Source of the DNA: Apium graveolens | Lineage: Eukaryota; Streptophyta; Magnoliopsida; Apiales; Apiaceae | Direction: 5' to 3' | Length of the DNA stretch: 64,000 nt | NCBI RefSeq assembly: GCF_009905375.1 | Contig: NC_133648.1 | Location: 90,770,631-90,834,630 of the forward strand | The notes under the pieces: generated by a model | Seen by the model: only the letters and a program-made list of their open reading frames with translations | Told to the model about the DNA's origin: nothing | Databases searched by the model: none | Made by a program: the position numbers and the translations under genes | In this document: in pieces, positions 47,796 through 59,994 of the stretch | Position numbering within the stretch: the first letter of the stretch is position 1 | Layout: every line of letters starts with the position of its first letter

Positions 47796-48938
47796 TATCG
47801 TGCAAGAAATGCCTGTATTATAACAAGACTAAGTCACATTGACAACCCTAAGATTTAGTTTTAGTTGTATGATAGCCTAAATCTGTATTTTGTATTGTAT
47901 TACTTGAGTCTATAAAAATGTCAAAGATCAGACTAGAGAATTATTTTGTGAACAATCTCAAGCCTACGAATAAACTCTGGAAGAAGATCAACAAGATCAT
48001 GCCTCAGAGAAAAGGTGAAGAAGCTTGGAGTTGAATAAATCTGTTTTAGGAAAAATGTTCTAAGTCAAGATATCTACAAGTCACAGATCAAGTCATATAG
48101 AGAAATCATTCGAGAACTCCAGAATGACTTATCGATAAGTCCAAAATGGCTTATAGAGAAGTCCCAGAGATATCGACAAGTCAAATGAAGATATGAAGAT
48201 TGGAGATATCGATAAGTAAATTTCTCATTGGAGGTCTCAGAGATATCAAAAAGTCAAAATGCATATAGAGATCTCAGAGATATCGACAAGTCATTTCTGC
48301 ATATAGAGAACTCAGAGATATCGACAAATCAAAAGAAAGATATGAAGATTGGAGATATCGACAAGTCATTTCTATATGCAGAGTTTTGGAGACCTCGACA
48401 AGTCAAGTTCACTTATAGAGAACTCAGAGATCTCGACAAGTCAAAGATACTTACAGAGAACTCAGAGACCTGGACAAGCCAAATTCACTTATAGAGAACT
48501 CAGAGACCTCAACAAGTCAAAACACTTATAGAGAACTCAGAGATCTCGATAAGCCACTATACTTATCGAGATGTCAGTTCTCTATACAACAAACTGGAGA
48601 TCTCGATATGAACCTCAAGTACAGAATGCAGACAAGTAGAAGATTCAGGATTATCAATCAACAAACAGATCTAGATTTTGAGGTACTCTCTCAAGATAGA
48701 AGCTGAGTTCTTTACTTACAAAGAACTTAGAAATTTGTAGCAAGACATACTTAATTTTAATACAAAGTTAAGTGAGTTTTGAAAAAACTGTGTTTGTTGT
48801 GCATGCTTTATCAATTATGTTAAACACAATATCTCTACAAATTAGACTGCTTTGTTCACCGTATCTAAATAGCTTGAAAAGCCTAAAAATCAAGAAAACA
48901 CATTCCCCCCTCCTCTGTGTTATACTCAATATCTAACA
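47796..48938 (+). repeat. 5' LTR of element B (1143 bp) with motif array
   Basis: The start is mutated (TATCGTGCAAG against TGTTGTGCAAG in A and in the 3' LTR); the end is ATCTAACA. A TATA-like TATAAAA lies at 47911-47917. The array of ATATCGACAAGTC/GAGAACTCAGAG units occupies about 48095-48610, so if that TATA is used, the array is in the transcribed leader. Frames at 48228-48531 only follow the array. Confidence 0.88.
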
Positions 48939-48939
48939 A

Positions 48940-48952
48940 GCGGTATCATAGC
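48940..48952 (+). other. Degenerate primer-binding site of element B
   Basis: GCGGTATCATAGC replaces the expected TGGTATCAGAGC after the 5' LTR, two or three changes. Confidence 0.7.
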
Positions 48953-48988
48953 AAAATCTAAAAGTAAACAGATAAAGATCTTGGAAGT

Positions 48989-51264
48989 ATGAGTGCACAG
49001 AAGATAAGTAGTATTAAGATACCAGCCTTTTACAGAATCAACTATACACTCTAGAAAAAGAAAATGATGTTATTCATAAAGATGGCCAATCCATTATATG
49101 TCAAGATTCTCAAGAATGACCCTTTCAACCCCATGGAAAGGGTAGATGAATATACAGATGGAGACATGTTCATCCCAGCTCATTATACACCTAAGGACCC
49201 TTCAAAATACTCTGAATCTGAGAAGGAGAAAGTCTCTCTAGATAGTGGCCTGTAATTAATTTGATAGAGTCACTTGATAATGTCATGTATAACAACATTG
49301 TCAACTGTGACACAACTAAACAGATCTAGGAGAAAATGGAGATTTTGTGTGAAGGTACAAAGGAAGTTAGATCCAACCAAAGGAGAATACTGGTGTCTCG
49401 GTATGAGGGATTCATGGAAAATCCCAAATAAGGAATTACTGAAGTTTTTGAGAGGTTCAATAAATTAATAAATGACATGCAGCTACATGATAAATAGTAT
49501 GAAGTTGGGGAGGTTAACCTGAAGTTCCTGCTAGCTCTTCCTGACCATCTTGAACAGAAGATATCAGCCATTAGAGAAGGAAAAGATATAAGCAGAATGA
49601 CGCTGTAAGTTCTGTATGGAATCTTGAAAACTTATGAACTTCAGATACTGCAAAGAAAGTCATTAAAGGCAAATCATGGACATGTGGTTGATGGTTCCAG
49701 TACCTTGGTTGTACATTACAGTGAAGAAAGTGAACATGCACAAGATAATTAAGTTCCAGTTATTCAAGTTGTGGAATAAAAGAACAAAGGACCTTAGAAG
49801 TAAGTTATTTTGGAACTGGAGGATGATGAATACTACACCTTGGATGAGCTAGATGAAATGGACCAATCCATGGCTTACTTGGCTAGAAAGTTTTCCAACA
49901 TAAGAGTCAAGAAGCCAAGGTTCTTCAAGAACAAGGACAGTCTTCCAGCACCAACAATTGGAAACCAAAAGCTCAGTATAACTCAGCTAGCAAAGGTGGC
50001 TACAAAACTGGATTTGTGGATAGATCAAAGATAAAATGTTTCAACTGTGATTAGTTGGGTCATTTTGCTACTGAATGCAGGAAGCCCAGGAAGGTGAAAA
50101 AGGACAAGGCATATTTGGAGTTGGAGGCAAAGTATGAAGCTCTCTTGAAGAAACAGTCTGGAAAAGCTTATATTGCAGAAGGCAAAAGTTGGGATGATAT
50201 TGATAATGATGATGAGGATGAAGAAGTTGGAAACTATGCACTAATGGCTCTTGAGAATGGAGAATCATCCACTTCAAAGTCAGAGGTACCAACTCTAACC
50301 ACTATAAATTTAAATGCTAGTCAATATAAGGAGACTGTGGAAAAGATGAGCGTAAAGATGTTTCATACACACAAGCATGGTGACAGCTATTAAGGAAGTG
50401 AGTAGGCTGTCAAAGATAAATGAGAAGCTTGAGATTGAGAAATAAAATTTAGAACTGCAGCTTGTTGAGCTTGAAACTATCAAGCAGGAAAATGAATATC
50501 TAAAGAACAAGCTGAAGTGTGCTAGTAAAATAGAAGATGTGTTGAGGGAAAAGATAGAAAAGAATGAAGTGAAGTTGAAGTCTTTCAGGATTACTTCTCA
50601 GATAGTTGGTCAGTACCATGAGGAGAACAAGACATGTGCTAATATAGCCATTGGCCTTGACTATGATGCCTTGAACATCAACAAGAAGAATGAAGGTGTC
50701 AAGGGCAAAGCAACTGTAAATGAAAATGTCCTAGCTATGCTGAGAAAGGTTGATTCACCTTTTTTCAAGGCATGTGAAGCCAATTTCAGTGAAGATGAGT
50801 TGGTCATCAAGCAAGAACTTGCAGATGAAGATAAAGAAATAAAAAATGAAGAAACCCTTCCTGCTACTGAAAGAAAGAAGAAGCCCATAGTTAACCAAGT
50901 TCCTAAGACACCTGTCAAGGAAGTCAAGACTGAGAATAAAGAAAGGAAGAAAAAGAACAGGAATGGCAAGATAAGAGTAAATAAGAGAAACAAATTTGCA
51001 TTTGTTGCAGATGCCCCCAGAAAGCAATGCCAGAAATATGGCTCAACAAATCATCTAACTCACCTTTCTAAAAAGGATGCTAGCAAACCAAAAGTGGGAG
51101 CATGCAAGTACAATGAAGCAAATACAGAAGACCCTTACTCCTTTTGTGACAAATTTGACTACATATCTTGCAACATGAAAGTGATGCCAAGTTGTCATAA
51201 GTTGAGAATAGATTTGAAATATGTTAATTTTGAATCTAAAGACAAAAAGGAAAATGCAAAATAA
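48989..51264 (+). pseudogene. Gag of element B, with stops
   Basis: The start ATG at 48989 (MSAQKISSIKI) corresponds to 21223 of A. Stops replace Trp after 'RINYTL' and occur again near 49254 and 49740. One stop, TAG at 50052-50054, falls inside the zinc knuckle CFNCD-LGHFATEC. The C-terminal charged part is open at 50539-51264. The second cysteine cluster has lost its second Cys (CQKYGS where A has CEKCGS). Confidence 0.85.
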
Positions 51265-51376
51265 TTTGTTCATACTGTTCTTTCTGAATCAACACATTCT
51301 AATTCTGCAAAATCTGTTAGCAAGAAATAAGTACCCAACACTGTTTGGGTAGCTAAACATACTTAATCCTCATTGT

Positions 51377-52890
51377 GTGCAGGGAAAAATGAAGAGAGTC
51401 ATATGGATCATAGACAATGGATTCTCAAGATATATGACGGGTGATAAGGCCCTGCTATCGCAGTTTGAGGAGATGGCTGGCCCATTAGTGACTTTTGGAG
51501 ACAACAACAAAGGTTTTACAATGGGATATGGCAAGTTAATTTCTGGAAATGATGTCATTGCAGATGTAGAACTGATAGCTGGTTTAGAAGTGAATCTCCC
51601 AAATTTCAGTCAATTCACAGATAGAGGATTCAATGTTTTATTTGGAAAAGGAGAATGCCCAATCATCAGTAAAAAGACTAGTGAAGTTGCTTTGAAAGGA
51701 GCAAGAAAGGAAAGCTTGTTTGTTGCAGATTTACACTCAGCAAATAAGGAAGGAATTTGTTGTTTCTACACCAAGACATCTGTAAAGCAAAGCAAGTTAT
51801 GGCACAAAAAGCTCTCTCACCTGAACTACAATGCAATAAACACTCTGGTGAAAAAGGAGTTAGTGAGAGACATGCCAAATCTGGAGTTTGATCAAAATGA
51901 AGTTTGTAAGGCTTGTCAAAAAGGCAAAATGAAGAAGTCAAGTCACAAGAGTTAAACTATGAATTTCATAAGTGCACCTTTACAACTTATTCACATGGAC
52001 TTATGTAGACTAGTATCTTATCAATTTCAAGGAAGAAATATGTACTTGTGATGGTGGATGACTACTCAAGGTACATATGGGTAGAATTTATGCATTCTAA
52101 GGATGAAACTCCACACATCATAATTGAACACATTAAGAAGATTGAGAAGTAGGCTAAAGATCATAATTGTGTGAAGAGATTGAGGAGTGACAACGACACA
52201 AAATTTAGAAATGCAACTTTAACTGAATTCTGCAAAGACAAGGGCATTATCCAAGAATTCTCAGCTGCTAGAACACCTCAGCAAAATGGGGTAGTTGAGA
52301 GAAAGAATAGAACACTAGTAGAGGCTACTAGAACAATGCTGCAAGATGCCAAACTGCCGACAAGTTTTTTGGAAGAAGTTATCAACACTGCATGCTATAC
52401 TCAAAACAGATATCTCATTAACAAGAATCTTGGAAAATCACCCTGTTCAATCTTATCTAAAAGGAAGCCTACACTGGAGCATCTTCATATATTTGGAAGC
52501 AAGTGTAATGTTTTAAAAAACAACTTTGAATATGTGGAAAAATTTGACTCTAAGGTTTTTGAAGCAATTTTTCTGGGATATTCATTGGTGAGAACTGCCT
52601 ACAAAGTCTATGTGCTTGAATAAAAGAAAATTATGGAAAGCATATATGTGACTTTTGATGATGACAAGTGTCCAGGATTGGAATGCCTTGATGAAAATAA
52701 AGTTGAGGCCCTTAAATTTGAAAATCTCAACATTGATAGTGATTCTGAAGATAAAGCTGAAGTCAACACAAGCAACATAATGGATGAAGAGTCAATTAAA
52801 AAAGTGAATTATGAGAATGGAAGCTCAATTCAAACACCTGAATTTGATAGCACAAATCTAGGAGGAGAAAGTTCTGCAAGTCATGCCAAT
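51377..52890 (+). pseudogene. Protease-integrase of element B
   Basis: The protease site reads 'IIDNGFSRYMTGDK', so the Ser of the DSG triplet and the neighbouring Cys are changed relative to A. The GAG-pre-integrase part ('LWHKKLSHLNY') is kept. Around 51955-52170 the integrase core is broken by stops and a shift. 'RSDNDTKF' and 'QQNGVVERKNR' remain in the open piece 52171-52623. The tail ends near 'SASHANG', where a deletion joins it to RT. Confidence 0.88.
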
Positions 52891-52920
52891 GGTGTATTTG
52901 TTGTACACCTGAATCATGAG

Positions 52921-54185
52921 ACTTGAAGCAATAAGAATCTTTCTTGCATTTGCTGTACACTCAAACTTTAAGGTGTATCAAATGGATGTAAAGAGGGCAT
53001 TCCTAAATGGTGAGCTAGAAAAGAAGTTTGTGTGCAACAGTCACCTGGCTTTGAAGATCCTGAATTTCCATATTTTGTCTACCAAATTTTAAAGGCTCTC
53101 TATGGATTAAAGCAAGCACCTAGAGCATGGTATGACACACTGTCAGAATTTTTGCTTAAACATGGATTCACTGGAGGAACTATTGATAATACTCTCTTCT
53201 ACAAACAGAATAGTGGTGATATGATCCTAGTTCAGATCTATGTGGATGATATCATTTTTGATTATATTAATGAAAAGTTATGTCAAAGATTCTCAAAACT
53301 CATACAGAGTGAATATGAAATGAGTATGATGGGAGAGTTAAGTTACTTTCTTGGACTTCAAGTCAGTCAAAGAAGTGATGGAATCTTCATCAGCCAAACC
53401 AAGTTTGTTAAAGATTTATTGAAAGAATTTATTATGGTTGATTGTTCACCTGCATCAACACCTATGTCTGCAGATCCAAAGTTGGATGAGGATAAGAAAG
53501 GAAAAAGTGTAGACATTTTAGGTTACAGAGGAATGATTGGATCTTTACTGTATCTGACTGCTAGTAGACCAGACATTATATTTGTAACACATCTATGTGC
53601 AAGATTTCAAGCCAATACAAAAGAATCACATGTGATGGCTGTGAAGAGAATTTTCATATACTTAAAGGGGATTCCAAACTTGGGATTATGGTATACTTAG
53701 GGAACATAATTTGAAGCTGTTGGATACACAGATGCAGATTTTGCTGGCTGCAGGGTTGACATGAAAAGTACTAGTGGAAGCTATCAATTTCTTGGACAAA
53801 GAATTGTATCATGGTATAGCAAGAAACAACAGTCTGTATTAACTTCCACATCTGAGGCTGAATACATAGCTGTTGAAAGTTGCTGTGCTCAAGTGCTTTG
53901 GATTAGAAATTAGCTAATGGATTATGGTCAAGTGTTATACAAAATTCCACTTATGTGTGACATTACTACTGCTATATCTATTGTGGCTAATCCAATTAAT
54001 CATTCTAGAACAAAGCACATTGATGTAAGGTACCATTTTATTAGAGAACATGCTGCAAATGGTATCATTGAGCTCATTTTTGTTCCAACAGAAAAATAGT
54101 TAGCTGACATTTTTACTAAACCTTTGGATGAAACAACTTTCACTAGACTTGTAGGTGAAATTGGAATGCTAAATTCTTCATCCTA
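52921..54185 (+). pseudogene. RT (N-terminally deleted) and RNase H of element B
   Basis: The sequence resumes at '[14 protein letters not shown]', missing the first RT motifs present in A. '[12 protein letters not shown]' and 'YVDDI' lie in the open piece 53032-53700. RNase H shows 'TSTSEAEYIA' and 'TKHIDVRYHFIRE', with stops after 'LWIRN' and 'VPTEK', and ends in NSSS at 54185. Confidence 0.88.
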
Positions 54186-55066
54186 AAGGAAAGAACTCAG
54201 CTAATGTGTTGCAGCAGATTGATTTCTAATAAATCAAAATTAATTTGATTTAATTGGAAATTTACTGGAATATGAGTTATAAATATTTCAGAAATCTCTG
54301 TATATTTATTTTTCAAAATTCAAAACTTAGATTGGAATTTTTCAATTCTGAGAAAACTGTCTACATGATAATTTACATCTTCAATATGTAAAATTGGCAT
54401 AAGACAGATTCAAAATGAACAAAAGTATATAGAAAACCGAGTTCTCGATAAGTCTAACTGACTTCTCGACAAGTCATTTTAAGACTTCTCGAGTGAGTTC
54501 TCGATAAGTCATTTTTCTGACTTCTCGAAGGACTTCTTGACAAACATTATTATGACTTCTCAATAAGTCATTGTAGAGATCTCGATAAGTAAAAATTCAC
54601 AGAGTTCTATACAAGTATAAATTTTAGACTTATCAACAACTTAGAACTGAGATAATTTATTTTAATAAATTATTTTGGTAAAATACTTCTGATAAAATCA
54701 TTCTAATTTTATTTTGAATTATTCAAATAAAAATTGGAAAAATTTAGTCCATTCAGGACAAACCGGGTATTTATTTGACATCTCGATAAGTCATTTTCTA
54801 GTTCTCGATAAGAGTTAGGTAAATGACATATCGATATGTATCTATTCTCACAATATGACTTCTCGATAAGAAATTTTCAAATGTTTATTTTGAGTTCTCG
54901 ATAAGTCATTTACCTTTTACTATAAATACCCAGACATCTCGACATACACCTATTTACGCCTTCGAGATCTCTAAGTGACCTAATGTTTCCAAATCCAAAC
55001 CGTTTTCGCTCATTTGAAACTCTTTCTCTCTAATTTTTTTTACCCACTCAAATTCAAACACTTCAA
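54186..55066 (+). promoter_or_regulatory. Spacer between RNase H and extra ORF of element B, promoter-like
   Basis: The layout is that of the spacer in A. Repeated motifs (GAGTTCTCGATAAGTC and variants) lie at about 54437-54600 and 54775-54910. TATAAATA follows at 54921-54928, 146 bp before the ATG at 55067. No ORF crosses it. Confidence 0.5.
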
Positions 55067-58000
55067 ATGGCATCAAACACAGTTACACCTTTTATCCCAA
55101 AGGAGGGAACCAACCATCTTGCATTTACAGATGCAACCCAAGCTCCTGATCGCTTCAAGAGCTTTGTGAAGTTTCTTTATGAATCGTACTTTGCAGGTGC
55201 TCTAACTGCAAATCCAGTACTTTTCTTGGATATTCTTAGGGACGTCTGGAACACATCTGTGGTAAGGAAACTGTTGCATGAGAACCAAGCTATGCCCTTG
55301 GTGGTTAACTGCTCCATTCAAGGCCAATAGGTGGAGTTTTCTGAAAATGATGTGAATGTGGCCTTGGGGATTCCTACTGACAACTTGGTGGAGGTGCTTA
55401 CTCAAGAAGAATTGGTTAAATTCATGAACTTCATCAAATACAGTGAAAGGATCAACCTAGCCAGTCTGAACAAGAGGAATTTAAGGAAGGAATGGTCATT
55501 CCTTTTTGACACCATTGTGAGAGCTTTCACATGCAGAAAGACATGGTTTGATAACATTTTAAGTGTAGTCCAGAAGCTGGTATTCTCCATGGCTCACAAC
55601 AGACACATCAATGTAGGGATGCTGATTCTGCAGGAACTTAGCACAAGGCTGACTATGTCTTTGTCTTCAAGAGGTAAGGAAATTTACTTTCCTAGGTTTA
55701 TAATGTCTACTTTAAACCATAAAGTTCAAGACATTCATTTACTTAATGGTATAGATATAACACAAATAGGCAATTGTAAGCAAGTGTCTAAAATTTTATT
55801 TGGTTCACTTACTACAAAGAACAAGGTAACTGTAAGTCTCAGAATCACTCCATTTATGTTGGAGAGATTCAAGACTTACCCTTACCCTATGCCTGACATG
55901 AGGTTTACAATCACAACTAGTTCAGTAATGGCTAATGTACCTGTGGAAGAACAAATACAGGAACACCAACAAGGGCCTTCCCAAACTGAGATCCCTCTTT
56001 CTTTACCACTAGCAGCTGGGAAACCAACCACTTCATCCTCTCAAAAGGGTAATGTGAGTAAATAGAAGAGAAAGCAGGAAGCCCTAACTATTATCAATGT
56101 GAGTGGTGAGGATCAAACACAAATAGAGTCCACCCTGGTCAAGAAACCAAAGAAGGAAAAGAAAATTGATTTGACCACTCTAGCTACCTCTGCATCCTCC
56201 CAAAAAGATGTAGTTGCAAAAGAGGGCATAAAATAGGCTCTAGGGGCATCCTCTCAACAGGGTGTCCCTATTGAAAAGAGTACTCTCCCTAGTGCACCAT
56301 GTAAAGAGTCTGCACCGACACTTGAACACATTTAAGTGTATAAAAGAATGAATAATGATGGAACACACACACAGAGAACATCTTTTGAAGCCCCCTCTTC
56401 TATTCATGAGGAGCTGCCAACACTCAATCCTGTAAAAACTGATCTTATATCTAAAATTTCTTCTTCATATAATGAAACACTTGAATCTGACTCTCAAGTG
56501 TTGCTAAAATCAAGTGACGTGGTTCAAGAAACTATGATCACCACCCAGGAACCACATTTAGTTGTTAAGAGGCTACACTCTGGGGTAGACCTTGATGACA
56601 CCAACACAAACACGGGGGTTTCATCAGTTTTTACTGAAGACCCTGTGGTAGCTACTCCAACACCTTCATTTGCTAAACAATCTTCACATATTGCTAGGTT
56701 TGAGGGTAGTACTCCTGAGGGGGAGCTATATAAATCCTCTTCAATTTAATTGGAGGTTCCTCATGTAGAGACAACTCCCCTCAAAACCCTAGCTGAAATT
56801 GCCTTAACAATTGAAGCTATGAGTCCAATTGCCAATGAGCATGTTATAGGGGAGGCAAGTCAGGCACATTCAAGTGCTAGCTTTTTGCAAGAAGAGCAAG
56901 GGTTTAAGACCATGGTATATGACAGTAACCTGGTCAAATCCCCTCAAATTCAGTTGGAGGTTCCTACAAGTGGTGAACAACACACTGTCATAAACACAGT
57001 TCTAACATTGAGTCAAACTGTGGCATCTGTCGCAGGTAATGTTACTGAACTTCAACCATCAACCTCAATCCAAATAGACATACCTTCCACATCTAATCCT
57101 TCTCAACAACCATCAAACCATATCTCTCAGTGGCTTCAAGGTGCCCAAGCTCAACCCATTATAATGAATGACCTATTGGTTGATCAACTTTCTGGCCTTG
57201 CCAACATCACACAACAGCTTCTTACCACAGACATGTCCAATCAGGATATCAAGCAATCTTGCTGTCTTATAAAACAGATGTTGAAGAGCAGCAACAAAAG
57301 ATTGTGAATGAAGCTGAGCAGGATGGAAATGTGGATACCTGGTTAGTTAAGGACTTCAGCTTGAGCATGGATGAGGTTTTGGCAAGATTTAGAGAAGAAT
57401 ATATCACAATATTGGGAAGCAATGCCAAGGTACTCACTCCACAGGAAGTCTATGATGTTGTGACAGAAGTCTACAAAGCTCAACTAAAAACTTTTTTCAC
57501 CTTATGAGTAAAGCACTCCAACAGACTCTGGAAAACCATCAAGATAGGATAAGAAGGTTGGTGAAAGTTAAACTTGATGACCTTGTGCCTACTCAAGTTC
57601 AGATCAAGAACAAGTTTCAGACATTTGCAGACCAAATGGAAAGGTTTGACATAACTAGCATGGAGCAGCGCATCAAGAATCTCAAACAATCATTTATAGC
57701 TTTGCATGAAGTTGTCCAGAATTACATTACCAGTAACAATGACACAAGGGTCAAACTGGATCAACTTCATCAAGCTAGATATGAACCATCTACTCTTTTA
57801 ATGGAAGGCATCAAGGAATCAGTTCAAGCTACATTTGGTACTTCTACTTCAAGTTCTCACCAACCAATGTCAACATCCACAAACTTGCAAATTCAAGCTC
57901 TTCAATCTCATGTCTCCACCTTACAGTCTTCAAATGATTTATTAACAACTCAGGTCTCTCAACTCACAGCTCTGGTACAAAGTCAATAGGCTGACATCAA

Positions 58001-59839
58001 GACTCTGGGGGACTCCCATAAGCATCTTCAAATGCAAAATTCAGTAGCTTTGGGAGCCATCATGGGTGCTCTAAACATTCCATTGCCTGCACTTCCAGAA
58101 GCTGTTAGGCCTGAAATCCCTACACCTCTCATCTTTCTTGCTAACAAAACTAAGGGGGAGATAGAGACTAGGGTGTTAAGATCATCTGTCCAAGCTCAAA
58201 AAGGCAAATCCAAGGAAACTGAACAGTAAGTTGATGTTGGAATGGAGAGGCTACTAAAAGAAGCCGATGGACCTAGTCTAAGCAGAGAATTTGATGAATT
58301 GTAAAAGGCTCTCAGGGCTTCTCTAAACAATAACTTCTTAACATACAAAAAGGCCTTGGACAAGATAGTAAACTTTCTAAGGGTGATCATGGTAACTGTG
58401 GATGTCTTTCAAGAAAGAAGAATTGTTGTCAACATAAATGAATCTGGGGTAGATAGGTGTATGCAGGTGTCCCTTAATTATCTCATAACAAGAAGGGCAT
58501 ATGAACTGGAAATTCTTATCAATAAAGTCAACAGAGTGATTCAATAAGACACTCTCTTGCTCAATAAATTGAAGAAGCCTCAAGTAGCTGCTTTTCCAGA
58601 AGCATATCTACAACCAAGCAATGGGGTGGCATACATCTGTCCAACCACCAAACATTGCAAACATTTTCTAATTCTAAAGCAATGTGTCATGGAAAACAAG
58701 AAGCTGATAATGACTCTGGAAATAAACTTGAAGACAAAGTAGTACAAGACTGTTGAAGATGAAGATATGATCAAGATATTGGGGAGATATTTGAAAAATG
58801 CTGAAACCAAGTTTCCCTAAACACAAGTCAATACTAATGATGACTTGGATGATGATAAGCAAAAGAAAGATGATCAAAAACCTTCTGGATCAAATCCAAG
58901 TCAATCTACTAAGGCAACTGGCAGCAAGGTAGAAGACAAGAAAAGAGATGATAAGAAGAGGGGAGATGAAAGAGGAAGGAAGATGGTGAAGGCACCAAAA
59001 AAAATGTCTTACCAATCCAAATCCAACAAACTCAAACAACTAAGCCTGTAACTCAAACACTCAACCACCTTATCCTCTAAGCCAAAACTTTTGTTCAAAC
59101 CAACTGCAAACACCTTACTCAAAATACCAATCACTTCTATCCAAACCACCCTAAAGAAAATCTCAAACCTACCTTCATTAAGCCACCAATCAAAATTCAT
59201 TACAAGACTGTTGGGAGAAAACCAAAAAGCTGCAAGTTGAAGAAAGAGCTATCTGGAACCGCTTTAATCGAACTGATTTTCTACCATTAAATTGGTGCAT
59301 CACAGATGATGACTACTTTCAACAATTTGCTGAAGAAATAGTCAAAGTTTGGGTTGTATCATTGAGAGAAGTCAGAATCTACTATCAAGATGGCTCCTTC
59401 ACTATACTTAACAGGGGATTAATGGAAACTTTTTCAACCATATAAATTAAGAGGGTGATTAGCTTAATGAAGGATAAGGACACAAGTACAAGGGCATGGA
59501 GGGTTGTGATGTGTGTATGGTTGATAGTAGGAGAAGAAAGAAGAGCAAAAGAAAAAGTTGAAAGAGAGGAAAGGGGAAAGGAAATATGAAGAAGAAATAG
59601 AAATGTTTGAGCAAATATCTAATGAACTCAAGGAAAAGGGGTTGAACGAGTTTTCTAAACATACAAGTTGGAAGATTCTCTAGATTTAGAGTAAATTACT
59701 TGAAAAGTTATTCATTGGATGATTGGCTCAAGCTTGTGGAACCTCTAAGGGGGACACAAATCATAGAGGAACTTCAAGTTCTTGTAAATCTAAAGGACCT
59801 CATTAGAAAAGAATCAGGCTATGAGAAGTTTGTGTGTTA
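55067..59839 (+). pseudogene. Extra (env-position) ORF of element B, many stops
   Basis: The start is the ATG at 55067 (MASNTVTPFIPKEG). The N-terminal domain (55067-56065, one stop at 55328) matches A. A Ser/Thr/Pro-rich middle (56336-57300) and a coiled-coil-like part (57259-58229) follow, the latter ending 'QNSVALGAIMGALNIPLP' as in A. Beyond the point where A is cut, decayed pieces continue: 58356-58547, a Lys/Asp-rich segment at 58845-59051, and a C-terminal domain that shares the 'YYQDGSFTILNR' pattern with D. It ends 'GYEKFVC' at about 59839. The intact protein would exceed 1500 residues. No signal peptide or membrane anchor is seen. Confidence 0.75.
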
Positions 59840-59981
59840 AATGTACTTATTAAACTCATGTAATCACTCAGTGTATAAAAGCTGTATTTTATTAATCTGT
59901 CAATTTATGCGTATATTTTTTTTGTAACTTGGGGTTAGTCTTGTTACCAGGCATGAATGTCTGATAAACAATCTTCTCACA

Positions 59982-59993
59982 AATTGGGGGAGA
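59982..59993 (+). other. Polypurine tract of element B
   Basis: AATTGGGGGAGA, next to the 3' LTR; nearly the same as in element D. Confidence 0.85.
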
Positions 59994-59994
59994 T

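Noticed and set aside
48228..48531. ORFs rich in SEISKSQ/DLDKS repeats
   Set aside because: They trace the LTR motif array of element B.
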